A stretch of 64,000 nucleotides of DNA from Leguminivora glycinivorella (taxonomy: Eukaryota > Arthropoda > Insecta > Lepidoptera > Tortricidae), in contig NC_062980.1 of assembly GCF_023078275.1 (NCBI RefSeq), forward strand, positions 6,436,401 to 6,500,400, read 5' to 3'. A program made the translations under genes and the position numbers. Of the stretch, positions 12,843-23,622 are shown one piece after another (the first letter of the stretch is position 1; every line of letters starts with the position of its first letter). Below the pieces are notes generated by a model that was given only the letters and a program-made list of their open reading frames with translations, was not told the origin of the DNA and did not search any database.

Positions 12843-13743
12843 TGTACAAAGCGCGAGAACTTAGTGTTATATTTCAAACTGTTCGGAGCATACTGTCAAC
12901 CAATTTTATTCCTACTTAAGTATCTGTGACGTATCTAACTATATATACAACACTTTTGTTGTACAGAGGTCTGTAGAATATGTAGAACCTGCAAAACTCA
13001 ATAGGTAAGCACTGTCGTAGAAGATCAACAAATTAGTTGTACGAATATACTTGCTTTTTATAGTAGCCCTACTAATCAGTTGGTACTCAACTCAACTACT
13101 GTCTTTTAACGAGCAATATAGACATCCAGTCCAACCTACGACCCCAATCAGAGCCGCTGCCTTTACTGATACGTATTTACTAGTTTTATTATTGATCTTT
13201 GGTGTATGTTTGTTGGTTACGGTCAGTAAATCAAACTGGTCTGAAAGGCGTAAAGTCGAGATAGATATAACAAAATGCTTCAATGCCATACCAATAAATA
13301 GAACGGATATTTAGAGAGAGCAGACGATATAGAGTAGAGAATGAAAAGCTATAAAAATAGACAAATAGAAATGTGTTATAATATTGTAGCAGAGTGGTAT
13401 TCTTTTTATTTTAGCATAGCATTCAGTTATTTTAAGTTCAATTGTCGTAAAAGACATGTACCGTCAAGGTACTAAATAAATATGAAAACCATTACCATGA
13501 AATAGTACCTATGTAATTTTTTTCTCCTTGTATCTTAATTTCTTACTGTCAAATTTTATATCCTTCATGACAATGAAACCTGAAGGTGTCGAATGTATAA
13601 CTCAACAGAATCAATAAGGATTTGCATAAATAAAATAAAAATCAATTTAAACAAGTATTTATCTACTTTCTAAAATGCATCAACCTATAGCCAAAGTATA
13701 AAACTCTATAATATTGGCTTCAGTTACCGCGATAGTTACTCAT

Positions 13744-13879
13744 GAAATAAGACTATGGAAACGGATTAAATCGCGCATAACTTTACAAGTCATCCCGACG
13801 TTTCGAACACTTTACAGAATTCGTGGTCAACGGGTAAAGTCATTATACGCGATTTAATCCGTTTCCATAGGTTTATTTC
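13744..13879. mobile_element. Palindromic MITE, 136 bp
   Basis: Inverted repeats of about 30 bp: CTATGGAAACGGATTAAATC at 13753 pairs with GATTTAATCCGTTTCCATAG ending 13870. The arms extend imperfectly to 13744 and 13879. The centre has ATCCCGACGTTTCGAACACT, a core I recognise from lepidopteran MITEs. Confidence 0.75.
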
Positions 13880-14110
13880 TATACGTCTATATTTTCCAAC
13901 TCAATTAATTGAAACCAAAACAACCGAATGAAGAACATCCACCGGAGGAGCAGAAACGAAACTCAGACGTGTGTGTCCAGATGGATGGATAAGCGTGCCC
14001 GCTAATAGGAAAGCGGACCACCAACGCCTGCAATAACTAAACGCGGTATTGCAACGTTTCCGAACGTATTCGATCTGTGATTTATAAATGGTACTTCCAT
14101 TTTTATGATA

Positions 14111-14130
14111 GCCTAGTCGATCGACTAGGC
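14111..14130. repeat. Perfect 20-bp palindrome
   Basis: GCCTAGTCGATCGACTAGGC is its own complement and extends one base on each side (14110-14131). No parent element was recognised. Confidence 0.6.
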
Positions 14131-14474
14131 TTCATAGAAAGGTCTTTCAAAGTTTTTTCTTTGGAAATCAAGCTAGTTGTTAAGAAAAGAATTTATGCTA
14201 GTAACTAACAAATCATATTATTTTATGAATTATTTTCTAATTAAGATGTCACACTACTACAAAGTAGGTAAGATACAGCGGGGCAAATGTATTTTTCCAT
14301 GTTTTACAGTGTTTGTATTATTAAATAGAGTGTCCACCGGTTATATATGGTAGGCGTGTTCAGTGGATACATGTAGAACTCAACATCATAGTGTAATAAT
14401 GGAAAAAATGGATTAGTTACAATTGTCCCCCAGTCAAGATTTGGCCCGCTATACCTTACTATTAAATGCTACAC

Positions 14475-14600
14475 ATAAATATTGAGGTAGTAAGTAAGGC
14501 TATGGACTGAAGACCTGGATTCGATTCCCGTCTCAACCGCTTGAGGACTTGGCCATTTTTGTTTAGTTTATAATATAGGTAATATATTTCAGTTTATTAA
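14475..14600 (+). mobile_element. tRNA-like SINE fragment
   Basis: Contains GGATTCGATTCCCGTCTCA, a box-B-like T-arm, followed by GGCCATTTTTGTTTAG and a TTTCAGTTTAT motif. The same order of motifs is seen at 31970-32060, which makes this an interspersed family rather than a tRNA gene; no acceptor stem pairs. Confidence 0.5.
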
Positions 14601-15850
14601 AATGTTTATACAGACATTGAAAAAAAGCACACATATAGAGAAATAATAAAATAACAATTTAATGATAAAATTTTTGCACGTTTTTAATCATAATAAAAGC
14701 AAACTAATCGCCAAGAGCTATATTTTTAAAACAAAGAGAAACTTGGCGGAGTCATTGCTTCATGCATTTAATTCAATTTCCCCGCAATTGATGCGGACAT
14801 GCCGTAAACGTGAGACCCCCCAGCTTTGTAAGGGAATTAAGCACATATAAACTTGCGGAATACTATTATAAGACAGGTAATAAGCTTTATATTATAATTT
14901 CCATAAGGAACAGGGTAATAAGTACGCACTTGTTTATTATCGAGCTAGTAATGAGAATTGTGTTTTCAGTTTTCCTGTCTTACAATGTAGCGTTGCGATT
15001 GTAATTTTCAAATTTGTTACTTTATGTTAAACATATTATTTGTTTGTGTGTGCTTTACGTAATTTATATCGGATATATAAGTTATAGTATCTCTTATTTC
15101 ATAACTTTTATTGCTGATATTTATTGGAGTACGTATAGCAGACTACCATGATATGATCTGCAGTGATATATGCATATTATTTGTATATTTCAAAGACAAG
15201 ATCTAGAATAATCGGCGATATCATCAGATATCATATAGTTTTCTTTTGTTTTTTCCTACCCCGCACCAAACTTTTACTGTTCTGTTTGGCCTAAAGGTTG
15301 ACTGGTAGCGAATGCCATATAGCATTAACTCCGCGCCTTTTCTAAGTGTGCGATTACTGTGTAAAACAAATAGAAAATATCTGAAATGCTAATAAAATCT
15401 CTGAAATTGATCTTGAATTTTTTAACTTGTAATTTTTATTTTTGGATGTAGCTCATGTCATGTATTTTGTTAGCATTAATAATATTTATATTCTCATTTT
15501 AAGTGAATTGTACAAATTTTTATGGGAATAAAGAATTTTTAAACCTAAAAGTAATAATATCTACCTAGATATCCAGTAATTCGTATTTTCCTTTAATCCT
15601 GATCGTCTTACTATTTCATAAAACGATAAAATAATCCACCTGTGTAATCCACCATCTTCCACATAAATAACGAACAGTAGTAATTTCACAACTACGTAAT
15701 CATCGTGGCCTTATCGCTGAAAAGCGATCTCTTCCGAACAACCCGATACACCGTGTATGATGAAAGCAAGTTAATTAAAAGGGTCAGACTGCGAATGATA
15801 ACAATCTTCGATACACTGCGCTAAACGGACTGAAGCACTTACAATCGAGT
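14601..15850. other. AT-rich non-coding stretch
   Basis: Only short frames (62 and 64 codons at 14662 and 14810) without homology signals. A possible LINE-type 3' end with GGGAATAAAGAATTTTTAAA lies at about 15450-15545. Otherwise nothing recognised. Confidence 0.4.
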
Positions 15851-15889
15851 CTTCGAAAAGTCTTTAGTTGAGGAGGCATTTATACCTTT

Positions 15890-16735
15890 CAGTCGGAGTA
15901 TCGGAGACTACTACGAGTATCGAATACTCATCAGTAGGTGCCTATTATTCACGCGATACGCCGAGGAGGCTCTTACAAACTTTTCTTCCGAGTATCTTTG
16001 AGTATCCAATACTAGACTTTAGTCGATACAGATGTAAGAGCATAAGAATCAAAATCAAAATAATCTATTTAGCAAATAAACAAGGGTATTTTACACGTCA
16101 CATACATTATTTACAAAAAGATTTAAAATTGAATTGCAGTTACAATTGATAATACTAATTCTAAATTCAAACTAAAGTGTAACTCTACTACTACTAAGGA
16201 GTTTTCCATCGTATTTCCTCGGAATCGTTCGTAATAATTATTACTGGTTCGAATTAACGTTAGTATTTATTTATGTATTTTACTACCGAGTATTTAAAGT
16301 ATCTGATACTAGACTTATATTGACCGGGATAACTACACTGATGATGCCTACAATTTTTTTTTTTTTTCAAAATGTGTATTGACGTGATATCATGATTTTA
16401 AAATAAAGAAATATATTATCGGTTCTTATAAAAATATAAAAACACGCAAAAATATTTGGGGAAAATATGATTTTGGCCACTTCCAGGTTGCGAACAGCGC
16501 CATCTAGTTTTAAATTTTTAAGCCTCAAAAGGCCCATACATTTCAGGGGGTACGCATTTTTGTATGGGCTTTGTCTGTCCAGTCTTTATTCGATACGCTG
16601 AGGAGACAAGACACTTTTTAAAACTTTTTACCCGAGTATCTAAATACGAGTATCGGATATTAGTTTAGTCGATACACTGAAGTCAATAACATCCTTTTAC
16701 CGAGTATCTACAAGTATCGAATACTAGTATTTACG
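15890..16735. repeat. Degenerate interspersed GAGTATC/GATAC repeats
   Basis: At least four diverged copies of one unit. Full units lie at about 15955-16032 and 16589-16672, each reading CGATACGC(C/T)GAGGAG, then a spacer with ACTTTT, then CCGAGTATCT...GAGTATC...ATA(C/T)TAG...TTTAGTCGATAC. Shorter pieces lie at about 16288-16320 and 16697-16730. The 93-codon frame at 15868-16149 is a by-product. A further scrap is at 20034-20066. Confidence 0.6.
16450..16575. mobile_element. Short hairpin repeat
   Basis: Carries AGCGCCATCTAG and a hairpin of AGGCCCATACATTT with TTTTGTATGGGCTTTG (16528-16572). I recognise this motif set as a common lepidopteran repeat; exact limits are uncertain. Confidence 0.4.
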
Positions 16736-16935
16736 CGGCAATAAGTTGTCTATCTTTTAATTGACTGTAGGAAGGTAGTAAACTAGTGGAAGTAAATTCT
16801 AGTGCGAGATAATCTTGGGGTATGCACGGTTTATCTTAGGAGCTCGGATGCTGGAGGAAAACTCTGTAATAAGTACCTTTTTTTATTGTTGTAATTAATA
16901 TTGTACTTACTTATAGACTGTAACATTACTACTCT

Positions 16936-17044
16936 AAGGCCCATTTGCACCAACCTCTTAGCTTGGGGTTAGTGGGCTGTCATCTGCCAAATACCATATA
17001 AAATGATGGGTTAACCCTCCATCTTCGTTGGTGCAAGTGGCCAT
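16936..17044. mobile_element. Palindromic MITE, ~109 bp
   Basis: Ends AAGGCCCATTTGCACCAAC and GTTGGTGCAAGTGGCCAT are near-complementary, and the centre (CTTGGGGTTAGTGGG...GATGGGTTAACCC) also folds back. Matches a MITE type I recognise from moths. Confidence 0.7.
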
Positions 17045-17419
17045 CGATATAATGTTATCTGCGACTACGCAAAATTTTCATTTACGACTATTATTGTACT
17101 TAATATTGGGCCAAACTGAGGTGTTATACAATGGCATCAACAATGTCCAATTTCATGGAAAATAATGACGTAAACATTTCTTCAGTCTGGATATTTCCCT
17201 CCACCAAATTGGTTTATAATGCTAAATTCATTTGGTTATATTTAATGAAATAAAAAAAAGCATACTTGATATTTGAATCGCTCGCCCAGCCATATTTGAA
17301 TTAAACATCAATTATTTACTTTTTCCTGTCTTCTTTTTGCGTAGGTAATAAAACTAACAAGGTGACTACATTTTCTTACCTAATAAAGTCATTTTTGTAA
17401 ATTCTCTTAAAGTTCAAAG

Positions 17420-17590
17420 CTATAACAGCGCAGCGGTCCGAAAGCTTGTTAAATGGGAAATAATTTACGCACAAGCCAGTTACGGCGGGTATTAATTATT
17501 GATAACCGCCAACCGATAAATTACCGGCGCGTTAAATAAACAGTATATTTACGGCCCGCCACGCGCCATTGTTATTAGGTGGTGACAGAA
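17420..17590. promoter_or_regulatory. Candidate cis-regulatory island (low confidence)
   Basis: Balanced-composition island in AT-rich DNA, with TTAATTATTGATAA (homeodomain-type), two CCGATAAATTACCGG-like blocks, TTACGGCCCGCC and CCATTGTTATTAGG (a Sox-type ATTGTT core). No frame and no repeat match. Function is inferred only from motif density. Confidence 0.2.
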
Positions 17591-17953
17591 GAAAATCATT
17601 GCACAACGGTCTACGTACATTTTACGTACAAGGTACAGTTTGAATCCTAGGCCATTGTAGAACCTTTTCACAGTAAACACTCTAAGTGACTTCTATGGCA
17701 AATAAAGCACGGTGTCAGTAAGACATGGTTCTAGAGTCACCTATTCAAATTGGTTGTTCGTACCTAGGTTGGACATAATATTATAGTGTTTATAGCTCGA
17801 TTTTAATTGAATTTACGGAAATTAATTGCTGTATAATTAATAGGTAATTAGAAGAGGCATTAAATGCTGTATTGCAGTAAGGCACTCTGTATACGCGTTG
17901 AAATCTTTTGCTCTAAATTCCGATCAAGAATAGGAGGAAGAGAGGGTGTGAAA

Positions 17954-18387
17954 TAGTTATTTGTTATACAAGGGCGCAAAGTTGTATTTTAACGCCGAGT
18001 GTGGAATTGAAAAACGGAGACGAAGGGAAAGGATTCTATAGTTGAACCACGAGCGAAGCGAGTGGTTCGAAATAGAATCCTGAACTTGCGAGATTTTAAC
18101 ACACGAGAAGTAAAATACATTTGCACCCGAGTGTAACACAAAACTTATCCCCTCACTATAGCGAGGAAACTACAACGCAAAAAATGCATTTATCACTGCT
18201 TCCAGTAGTTCCACAGGTGGTAAATCATCTTTATTACTAGATTCACCTACTTTTATCAATTTTAAAGCAGTTAATTTGACTTTATTCAAAGGTCAAATTA
18301 CTTTACCCACTAGTGGATAAAATGCGTTTTTACCCGCTGGTATTAAAGGACAAAACACGTGTTTCCCAGCTAGTGAGGGGAAAATAC
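17954..18387 (-). mobile_element. Interspersed repeat, copy 1 (opposite to copy at 63315)
   Basis: Complement of 63315-63652 over most of its length. Shared landmarks are GTGTAACACAAAACTT, CCTCACTATAGCGAGGAAAC, CACTGCTTCCAGTAGTTCCA and TTACCCACTAGTGGATAAAA. This copy also has about 90 bp near 18000-18090 (around GAACCACGAGCGAAGCGAGT) not found in the other. No coding capacity. Confidence 0.8.
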
Positions 18388-18635
18388 AATATTAGTTTAA
18401 CAAGTTGTTATTTAATTTAGCAATACTTGTAGGGTATGGCAATGGCAGGGTTAAATCTTGCAATCTAAATTATACTCATTTCCCATTATTCGATTGAGCT
18501 GGAACTTCACTGACATTATTATGTAAGTTGGGGGACAAAACAATGTCATTATTATATGCAGTACCAGGAGTGTTATAACAACACAACGCAATGTTTGGGT
18601 TTGTTACAATTATATTAATTGTTATAAATTATTAG

Positions 18636-18871
18636 CATGATCGGAACTATGGGAGCAAAACTTTAACAAAACTTGCTAAGTGGACATTATAGAGTGCTTA
18701 CAGCCATGAAAATATGAATTATCCTTGTAGTAATGTATTGGAAATCTTGGATTCAGGTATCTAATTAAATTTAACACTGATCTGAAAATAATAATCTTGG
18801 TTTTCTTTTTTACTTAATGTCAGCTCTAAGGTTTTCAGCTTTAAGATTTTCTCCCATAGTTCCGATCACTG
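18636..18871. mobile_element. hAT-type MITE, ~236 bp, with 8-bp target duplication
   Basis: Inverted ends TGATCGGAACTATGGGAG (18638) and CTCCCATAGTTCCGATCA (ending 18868). Read outward the ends start CATGATCGG and CAGTGATCGG, close to the CAG/CA start usual for hAT elements. ATTATTAG flanks the element on both sides (18628-18635 and 18872-18879), an 8-bp duplication as hAT transposases make. The interior is non-coding. Confidence 0.8.
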
Positions 18872-18879
18872 ATTATTAG

Positions 18880-19580
18880 GTAATAGACGCATCTATGACT
18901 ATTAGTTGCTTGTTGACCATAAAGTGTCATGATGTAAATAAATCAAAAAATGAAATTTTAGACAACATTTTATAACTAGCTTAAATACTACCTACCAAGA
19001 AATACCTTATTAAGTTATTCACATACTTTCATCCTCCGAAAGCTTACTAATCTCCTATCTAATCAGCTACGCTAATCAATACATGAACCACCAACATAAC
19101 CAAACGAACGTTTAATTTACCTCCAGGTTGGCAGCATTTAATTTAGTCCATGCATTTACTTGTAGAGACGTCAGATGTGCGATACGAACCGGGAGCATGA
19201 TCTTATCTGTGCTACGTTCGCTCTGTGCTCGGTCATAGAGGAAATCGCTTGCTTTTTTTATTATCTGTATCTGTTGGGTTTGTCATGTTTGAATCAGTTT
19301 CTACAGTTTTATTTTACGGTGTTTTTCTCGGCTTTTGTTATATTTATATGGACACCTTTGGCAGTCATAGGAATTCAATGACGATCTAGTTTGATGGCTT
19401 CATAAAAACTATATCTTATCAAATATACATTTTGTAATTATGTACTTCTCGAGTCTAATGATGCTTATAGCTTTCCCTTATAATATTTGTTAACAATTTT
19501 CAAAAGTTTAGCAGGTTTTTAGGAAAATAGGAATGTAACTTATAACTTAAGTTATTAATGAAAATATATACAGTATAAAC
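18880..19580. other. Non-coding stretch
   Basis: No repeat recognised. A 68-codon frame at 19175-19381 encodes a hydrophobic peptide with no family I know and no codon-use support; I do not call it a gene. Confidence 0.4.
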
Positions 19581-19710
19581 GTATGTATGTATGTATAAGC
19601 TTTATTGTACATAAAGGAAACAAAAGAGACACAGTTACAGAGTCAGTAATATACAATGTAGGCGGACTTATCCATTAATGGGATCTCTTCCAGTCAACCT
19701 TTGAGGAAAT
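19581..19710 (-). mobile_element. LINE 3' end, minus strand, (TACA)n tail
   Basis: A GTAT tandem (19581-19596) followed by AAGCTTTATTGTACATAAAG and then GGGATCTCTTCCAGTCAACC. On the minus strand this is a 3'-UTR remnant of a non-LTR retrotransposon ending in a 4-bp tandem tail, a form I recognise in Lepidoptera. No coding part remains. Confidence 0.65.
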
Positions 19711-21190
19711 GAGTAAAAGCGAAACGTATTCCCTTTGTTTTATAAAAGAAAGCCTATTCGAATCGATATATCTAAAATTTATTTACGATTATTTTTATCA
19801 ACCATTATAGTTACTAAATATCTAATATGTGTCCTCTGACACTGCATTAAAATTTAGCAATACGCGAGAACTAGAACGGTTTTTTTTCAAACCGCTACAT
19901 TGCATGTCTTACATTACATGTCATGTGCAGTAAATAGCCATCACGCGTCATACAGAAATGGGATTCCTGCCTGATTGCTCTAATCTAAACCGTCCCGTCA
20001 CGTAGCCGGGTCCTGAATCGATTTGGAGTAATCCGTATCGAATCTAGTCGATACTGGCGTATCGATTTTCCCAATTTAGTTCTCAATTTAGATGGAATTA
20101 GGAATCAATCTATATCGATTTTTATACTTGACCAAGCAAAATATCATTCGTTTATTACACCTAGTTTCTGTTATGTATTTTTTAGTATCTAACCTAATAC
20201 ACTTATTGTAAAGTGCGATACTTGCAGCAATTCACTGCTATAATAGACTAAAAACAATCAAATTCCTAAATATTAAACAAATACTCGTGACGGCGGATTC
20301 AAACTGATAACATAAATACAATTCTACGGTTTTAGTCTCGTTTGATTTGCAACAATAGCACGTCATTATCCTATCGAATCAAGACTACGACACATGTCGC
20401 GTAAGTATTTGAGAATAGATTCCAATATTTGCTAATAACACGACCTCAAATTTCAAGTTCTAAACTTTTGTTAGCGACCTCACACATCCAACTCGTCAGC
20501 CAACCGGTCCGGCAATCAGCCAGAGAATCGACCAATTAAGAGAACCAATTAACGTGCAGGAAAACTAAAAAGAGAAATCAATAGGAAAAGCTTCGCTGGA
20601 CCAAATTGCGGCATTTCACGCCGCCCGCTACCAATCAGTCCGAGTCACAGCACTAGTGAGGACAGCAGTGCGAGTGTCATTTTTTTTTGCACGTGTTTTA
20701 GCTGATCTATTTTTGTTTCCTTTTTATTGCTTGCTATCACACTTTTAGCTGTCAATATTCGTAAAAACAAAGATAAAACACTATATTTCATTTCATTACA
20801 TGATAATAACAATTTGAATTCATGCAATAAGTTCCACTAGGTCAGATTTTTTGGGATATCTCTATCAATCTAGCTAGGTCTCCTGTCTGTGGAAACGCGC
20901 TTTGCTCAGCGTCCCGTATATTGCCTGTATTAGGGTAATTCCGTAGGTCGTATAAAAACCACCATTATTTCCAAGATTCCCCTTTCGATATTACCCGAGC
21001 ATTTCTGTGATTCGGAATTAGCCTAATGCACCTTAATTTTATTTACCTACTTACTATTAAATGGATATGGTTACTTTCGCCTCGTTAAATACAGTCTATT
21101 GTCTCCACACGAATTCGTGCCCACAAATTGTGCTACTGCACGTACCAGTGTATTGCGGCTCCGCTCAAACGGCGCGGGCGCGTGCTGGCA
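19711..21190. other. Non-coding stretch with CGATA motifs
   Basis: TATCGA/TCGATA motifs cluster at 20015-20070. An island at 20455-20640 (GCGACCTCACACATCC to GCCGCCCGCTACCAATCAG) has mixed composition. No supported gene. Confidence 0.4.
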
Positions 21191-21192
21191 TA

Positions 21193-21286
21193 ATGGCCGG
21201 CAATCTGGCAGATGGCCACGGGATGGCCCTCAATGGCCCGCCAATGGCCAGTAATCGCGACCACTGCCGGCCATCGAGCTAATGGC
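21193..21286. promoter_or_regulatory. Cluster of ATGGCC / GGCCAT motifs, helically spaced
   Basis: ATGGCC starts at 21193, 21212, 21223, 21233 and 21244, so spacings are 19, 11, 10 and 11 bp. GGCCAT is at 21269 and ATGGCG at 21282. GCCAT is the known core bound by Pho/YY1-type zinc-finger proteins, so a Polycomb-response-element-like or promoter-like site is possible. A decayed ~10-bp tandem repeat is the alternative. The overlapping 73- and 81-codon frames are incidental. Confidence 0.35.
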
Positions 21287-21289
21287 GGT

Positions 21290-22300
21290 AATCGCTGGAC
21301 CAGTTTGCGACCTTTCAATCGCCTAGGAATGTCAACTTGACGTCGCGTCGCCGCGAGCCGCACCGGTATTTTCGTCATTAGTACATTAAAACCTTATGTA
21401 CACGCACTGAGGTCGACTTTGCTAGACTACACTAGGTTCATGCCTGATCGCGCCTTTAATCCAGTAATGATCGCACTCTCTTGTAGGTCTCAATTTATGA
21501 TGTTTACTGTTTATTCCTGACCACACACTCAATCACATTTAATGATGCAAAATAAAAGGTCTAACACGTATCTATATATCCTGCCCTCCGTGCTATAATG
21601 ATGACTTTAAGACCCAAGTGAAAGATCTGCCGTTTGAATGAATAATATACAACAAAACTCATTCACCAACGACTTGAATAATATATAAGACGTGTTATTG
21701 CTACTTCTTAGAGAAATATGTTGGTAAACATAAAATGGAAGTGCTCCGACCTTTCGATTAACCCTTATAAAAGTGCCATTAAACGGATGGTTGCATTAAA
21801 TGTGCCATCAGATATATGGCACCTGCCAACGTGCTCAAAATATATTACATGCACTTTAAAGCGTTGACAATAGAGGCCTGTTCAAATGATTGTGAACACT
21901 TTGATAGTTCCGATATATGTGATGCCTGTAGGTGTTTATCTAACGTTCCCGACCTACAGATTTCACTCCGTTTTCTAATCTAGTACTCCAGTTAAATAAT
22001 CATTTGATCGCACCTCGACTTTATTATTACAACCTATCTAAGGAACCCATTGAAGTGCCAACGCGTTTCAGAGCAAACGGTTTGTTCATTACTTGGAGGA
22101 ATGGCAGTAAATGCACAAAAAGCTTGATTGAAATCGCTAAAGTTTCTGTTAGGAATTGGAGCTATTTTTATCCGCGTAAAACGAAGTGAATTTCTAAGAA
22201 TTATGAATTTGGACTCTTACTGAAAGGAACACATTTTTAATTATACATAAAATAAGTAGATAAAATGAGGAAGCTCATTAGTAGTGTAGGTACGATAGGA
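21290..22300. other. Non-coding stretch
   Basis: No gene or repeat recognised. A 61-codon frame at 22004-22189 has no recognisable family. Confidence 0.4.
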
Positions 22301-22399
22301 ATAAAAGAAAAAATAAATAAAGTAAGTTAAAATAAATTAAGGAATATTATTTCAGATAACTCGTAATGTTTTGTTTTTTTGTATTATTATGTGTTCGTT

Positions 22400-22496
22400 G
22401 TGCTGTGTTTAGCGATAAGACCGCCTGTTGTTACCTCTGTTTAATTTGTTTTTGTTTCTTGTGAGGTGTGCAATAAAGAGTATTGTATTGTATTGT
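22400..22496 (+). mobile_element. LINE 3' end with (TATTG)n tail
   Basis: Reads AGCGATAAGACCGCCTGTTG ... GAGGTGTGCAATAAAGAG and ends in tandem TATTG at 22481-22496. I recognise this as an RTE-type non-LTR retrotransposon 3' end common in Lepidoptera. Only the 3' UTR is present. Confidence 0.65.
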
Positions 22497-22499
22497 TTT

Positions 22500-23480
22500 C
22501 TTTCACATAGTGTTTATGCGGAAAATGTGCCCACGATGAAACAAACTGTGTTAACCATAGCATGCACCAAATTGTAGCGCACCGTAAAATTGAGACCACC
22601 ATCGTCAGTGACAGTATAATTAAGGACCCGGTCTGCGTCAGCTGTCGCTCGTGTCTCGGCGATGCGGACGTCGCGTACTCACGATCACTGCGTTACTATT
22701 GTTTTTTTAGAACTTTCGCTTGTGTTTGTTTTGATAACTTTATCAAAGAAGGAAATATGTTATTGCTATTTCTCTAATTCAGTATTTATACTAAAGAACT
22801 CCATAATCAAATCTTGAAACAAAACATCCACACAGCAGGGAAATTATACACTTCCGATCCCACACTTTTTATGATTGAAAATACGGAACTTTAACAATTG
22901 GCATCTTGTCTACGCATCCTGAGCAATTAAAGAAATATTTTTAATTGGATGTAAACTCTCGTTTATGGAAAATAAACCACCAATTCCTTAAAAAAATATT
23001 TTGATTGCCCAACCTCCATTTAGGCTTATGTAAACTTCATAATTTCATCCAAGTTTTACGTTTGCATTTACATCGGCAGGCTACTTATATTATGCAGGCT
23101 CAAGGAATATAATATATAGTAATTTTATTAATATGTTCATTTATTCTAACCTAAATTACTACAATTTTTTCACATCAACGTGCTTGCAGTTCGGCCCGAC
23201 GATATTACCTTTCAAACGATACCACGTATATTTTACAAAATTATCTCGCTAGCCAATGTCATTTGCGAAATGTACCAGATTACCCGTAAAAGGCTGGCGA
23301 CCGGTCTAGATTAGAACCCTATTGATGGCGTCTGTCATGCTCCGCGGGCTATGATCCCAGTTCTGCTCTGATTGTACTGATCTCTGCCATCACGACAGGG
23401 CCTTCTTAGCTAAATCATTTGTAAGTTTCACTTTGGTAAGTACCTAAATCACAAAATGCTATAAAAATCTTCTTATTACA
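22500..23480. other. AT-rich non-coding stretch
   Basis: No supported gene. A 71-codon cysteine-containing frame at 22562-22777 is not assignable to a family. Confidence 0.4.
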
Positions 23481-23482
23481 TC

Positions 23483-23622
23483 ATCATCCTCCTTGCATTA
23501 TCCCGGCATTTGCCTCGGCTTACGGGAGCCTGGGGTCCGCTTTGACAACTAATCCCATGATTTGAAAGCGACTGCCATAACCTTCCAACCCGAAGGATAA
23601 CTAAGCCTTATTGGGATCTTCT
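23483..23622 (+). mobile_element. Lepidopteran interspersed repeat fragment
   Basis: Contains CATCCTCCTTGCATTATCCC, GCCTGGGGTCCGCTTTGACA and ACTAATCCCATGATTTG, which I recognise as a very common moth repeat. It is internally deleted between about 23560 and 23570 relative to the form I remember. Class unassigned. Confidence 0.6.

Noticed and set aside
13051..13314. 87-codon membrane-type frame as a gene
   Set aside because: Has hydrophobic stretches, but no homology I recognise and no splice context; AT-rich DNA gives such frames by chance.
14515..14560. tRNA gene suggested by GGATTCGATTCC
   Set aside because: The T-arm-like box stands alone without paired stems, and the following motifs recur at 31970-32060, so it is a SINE scrap.
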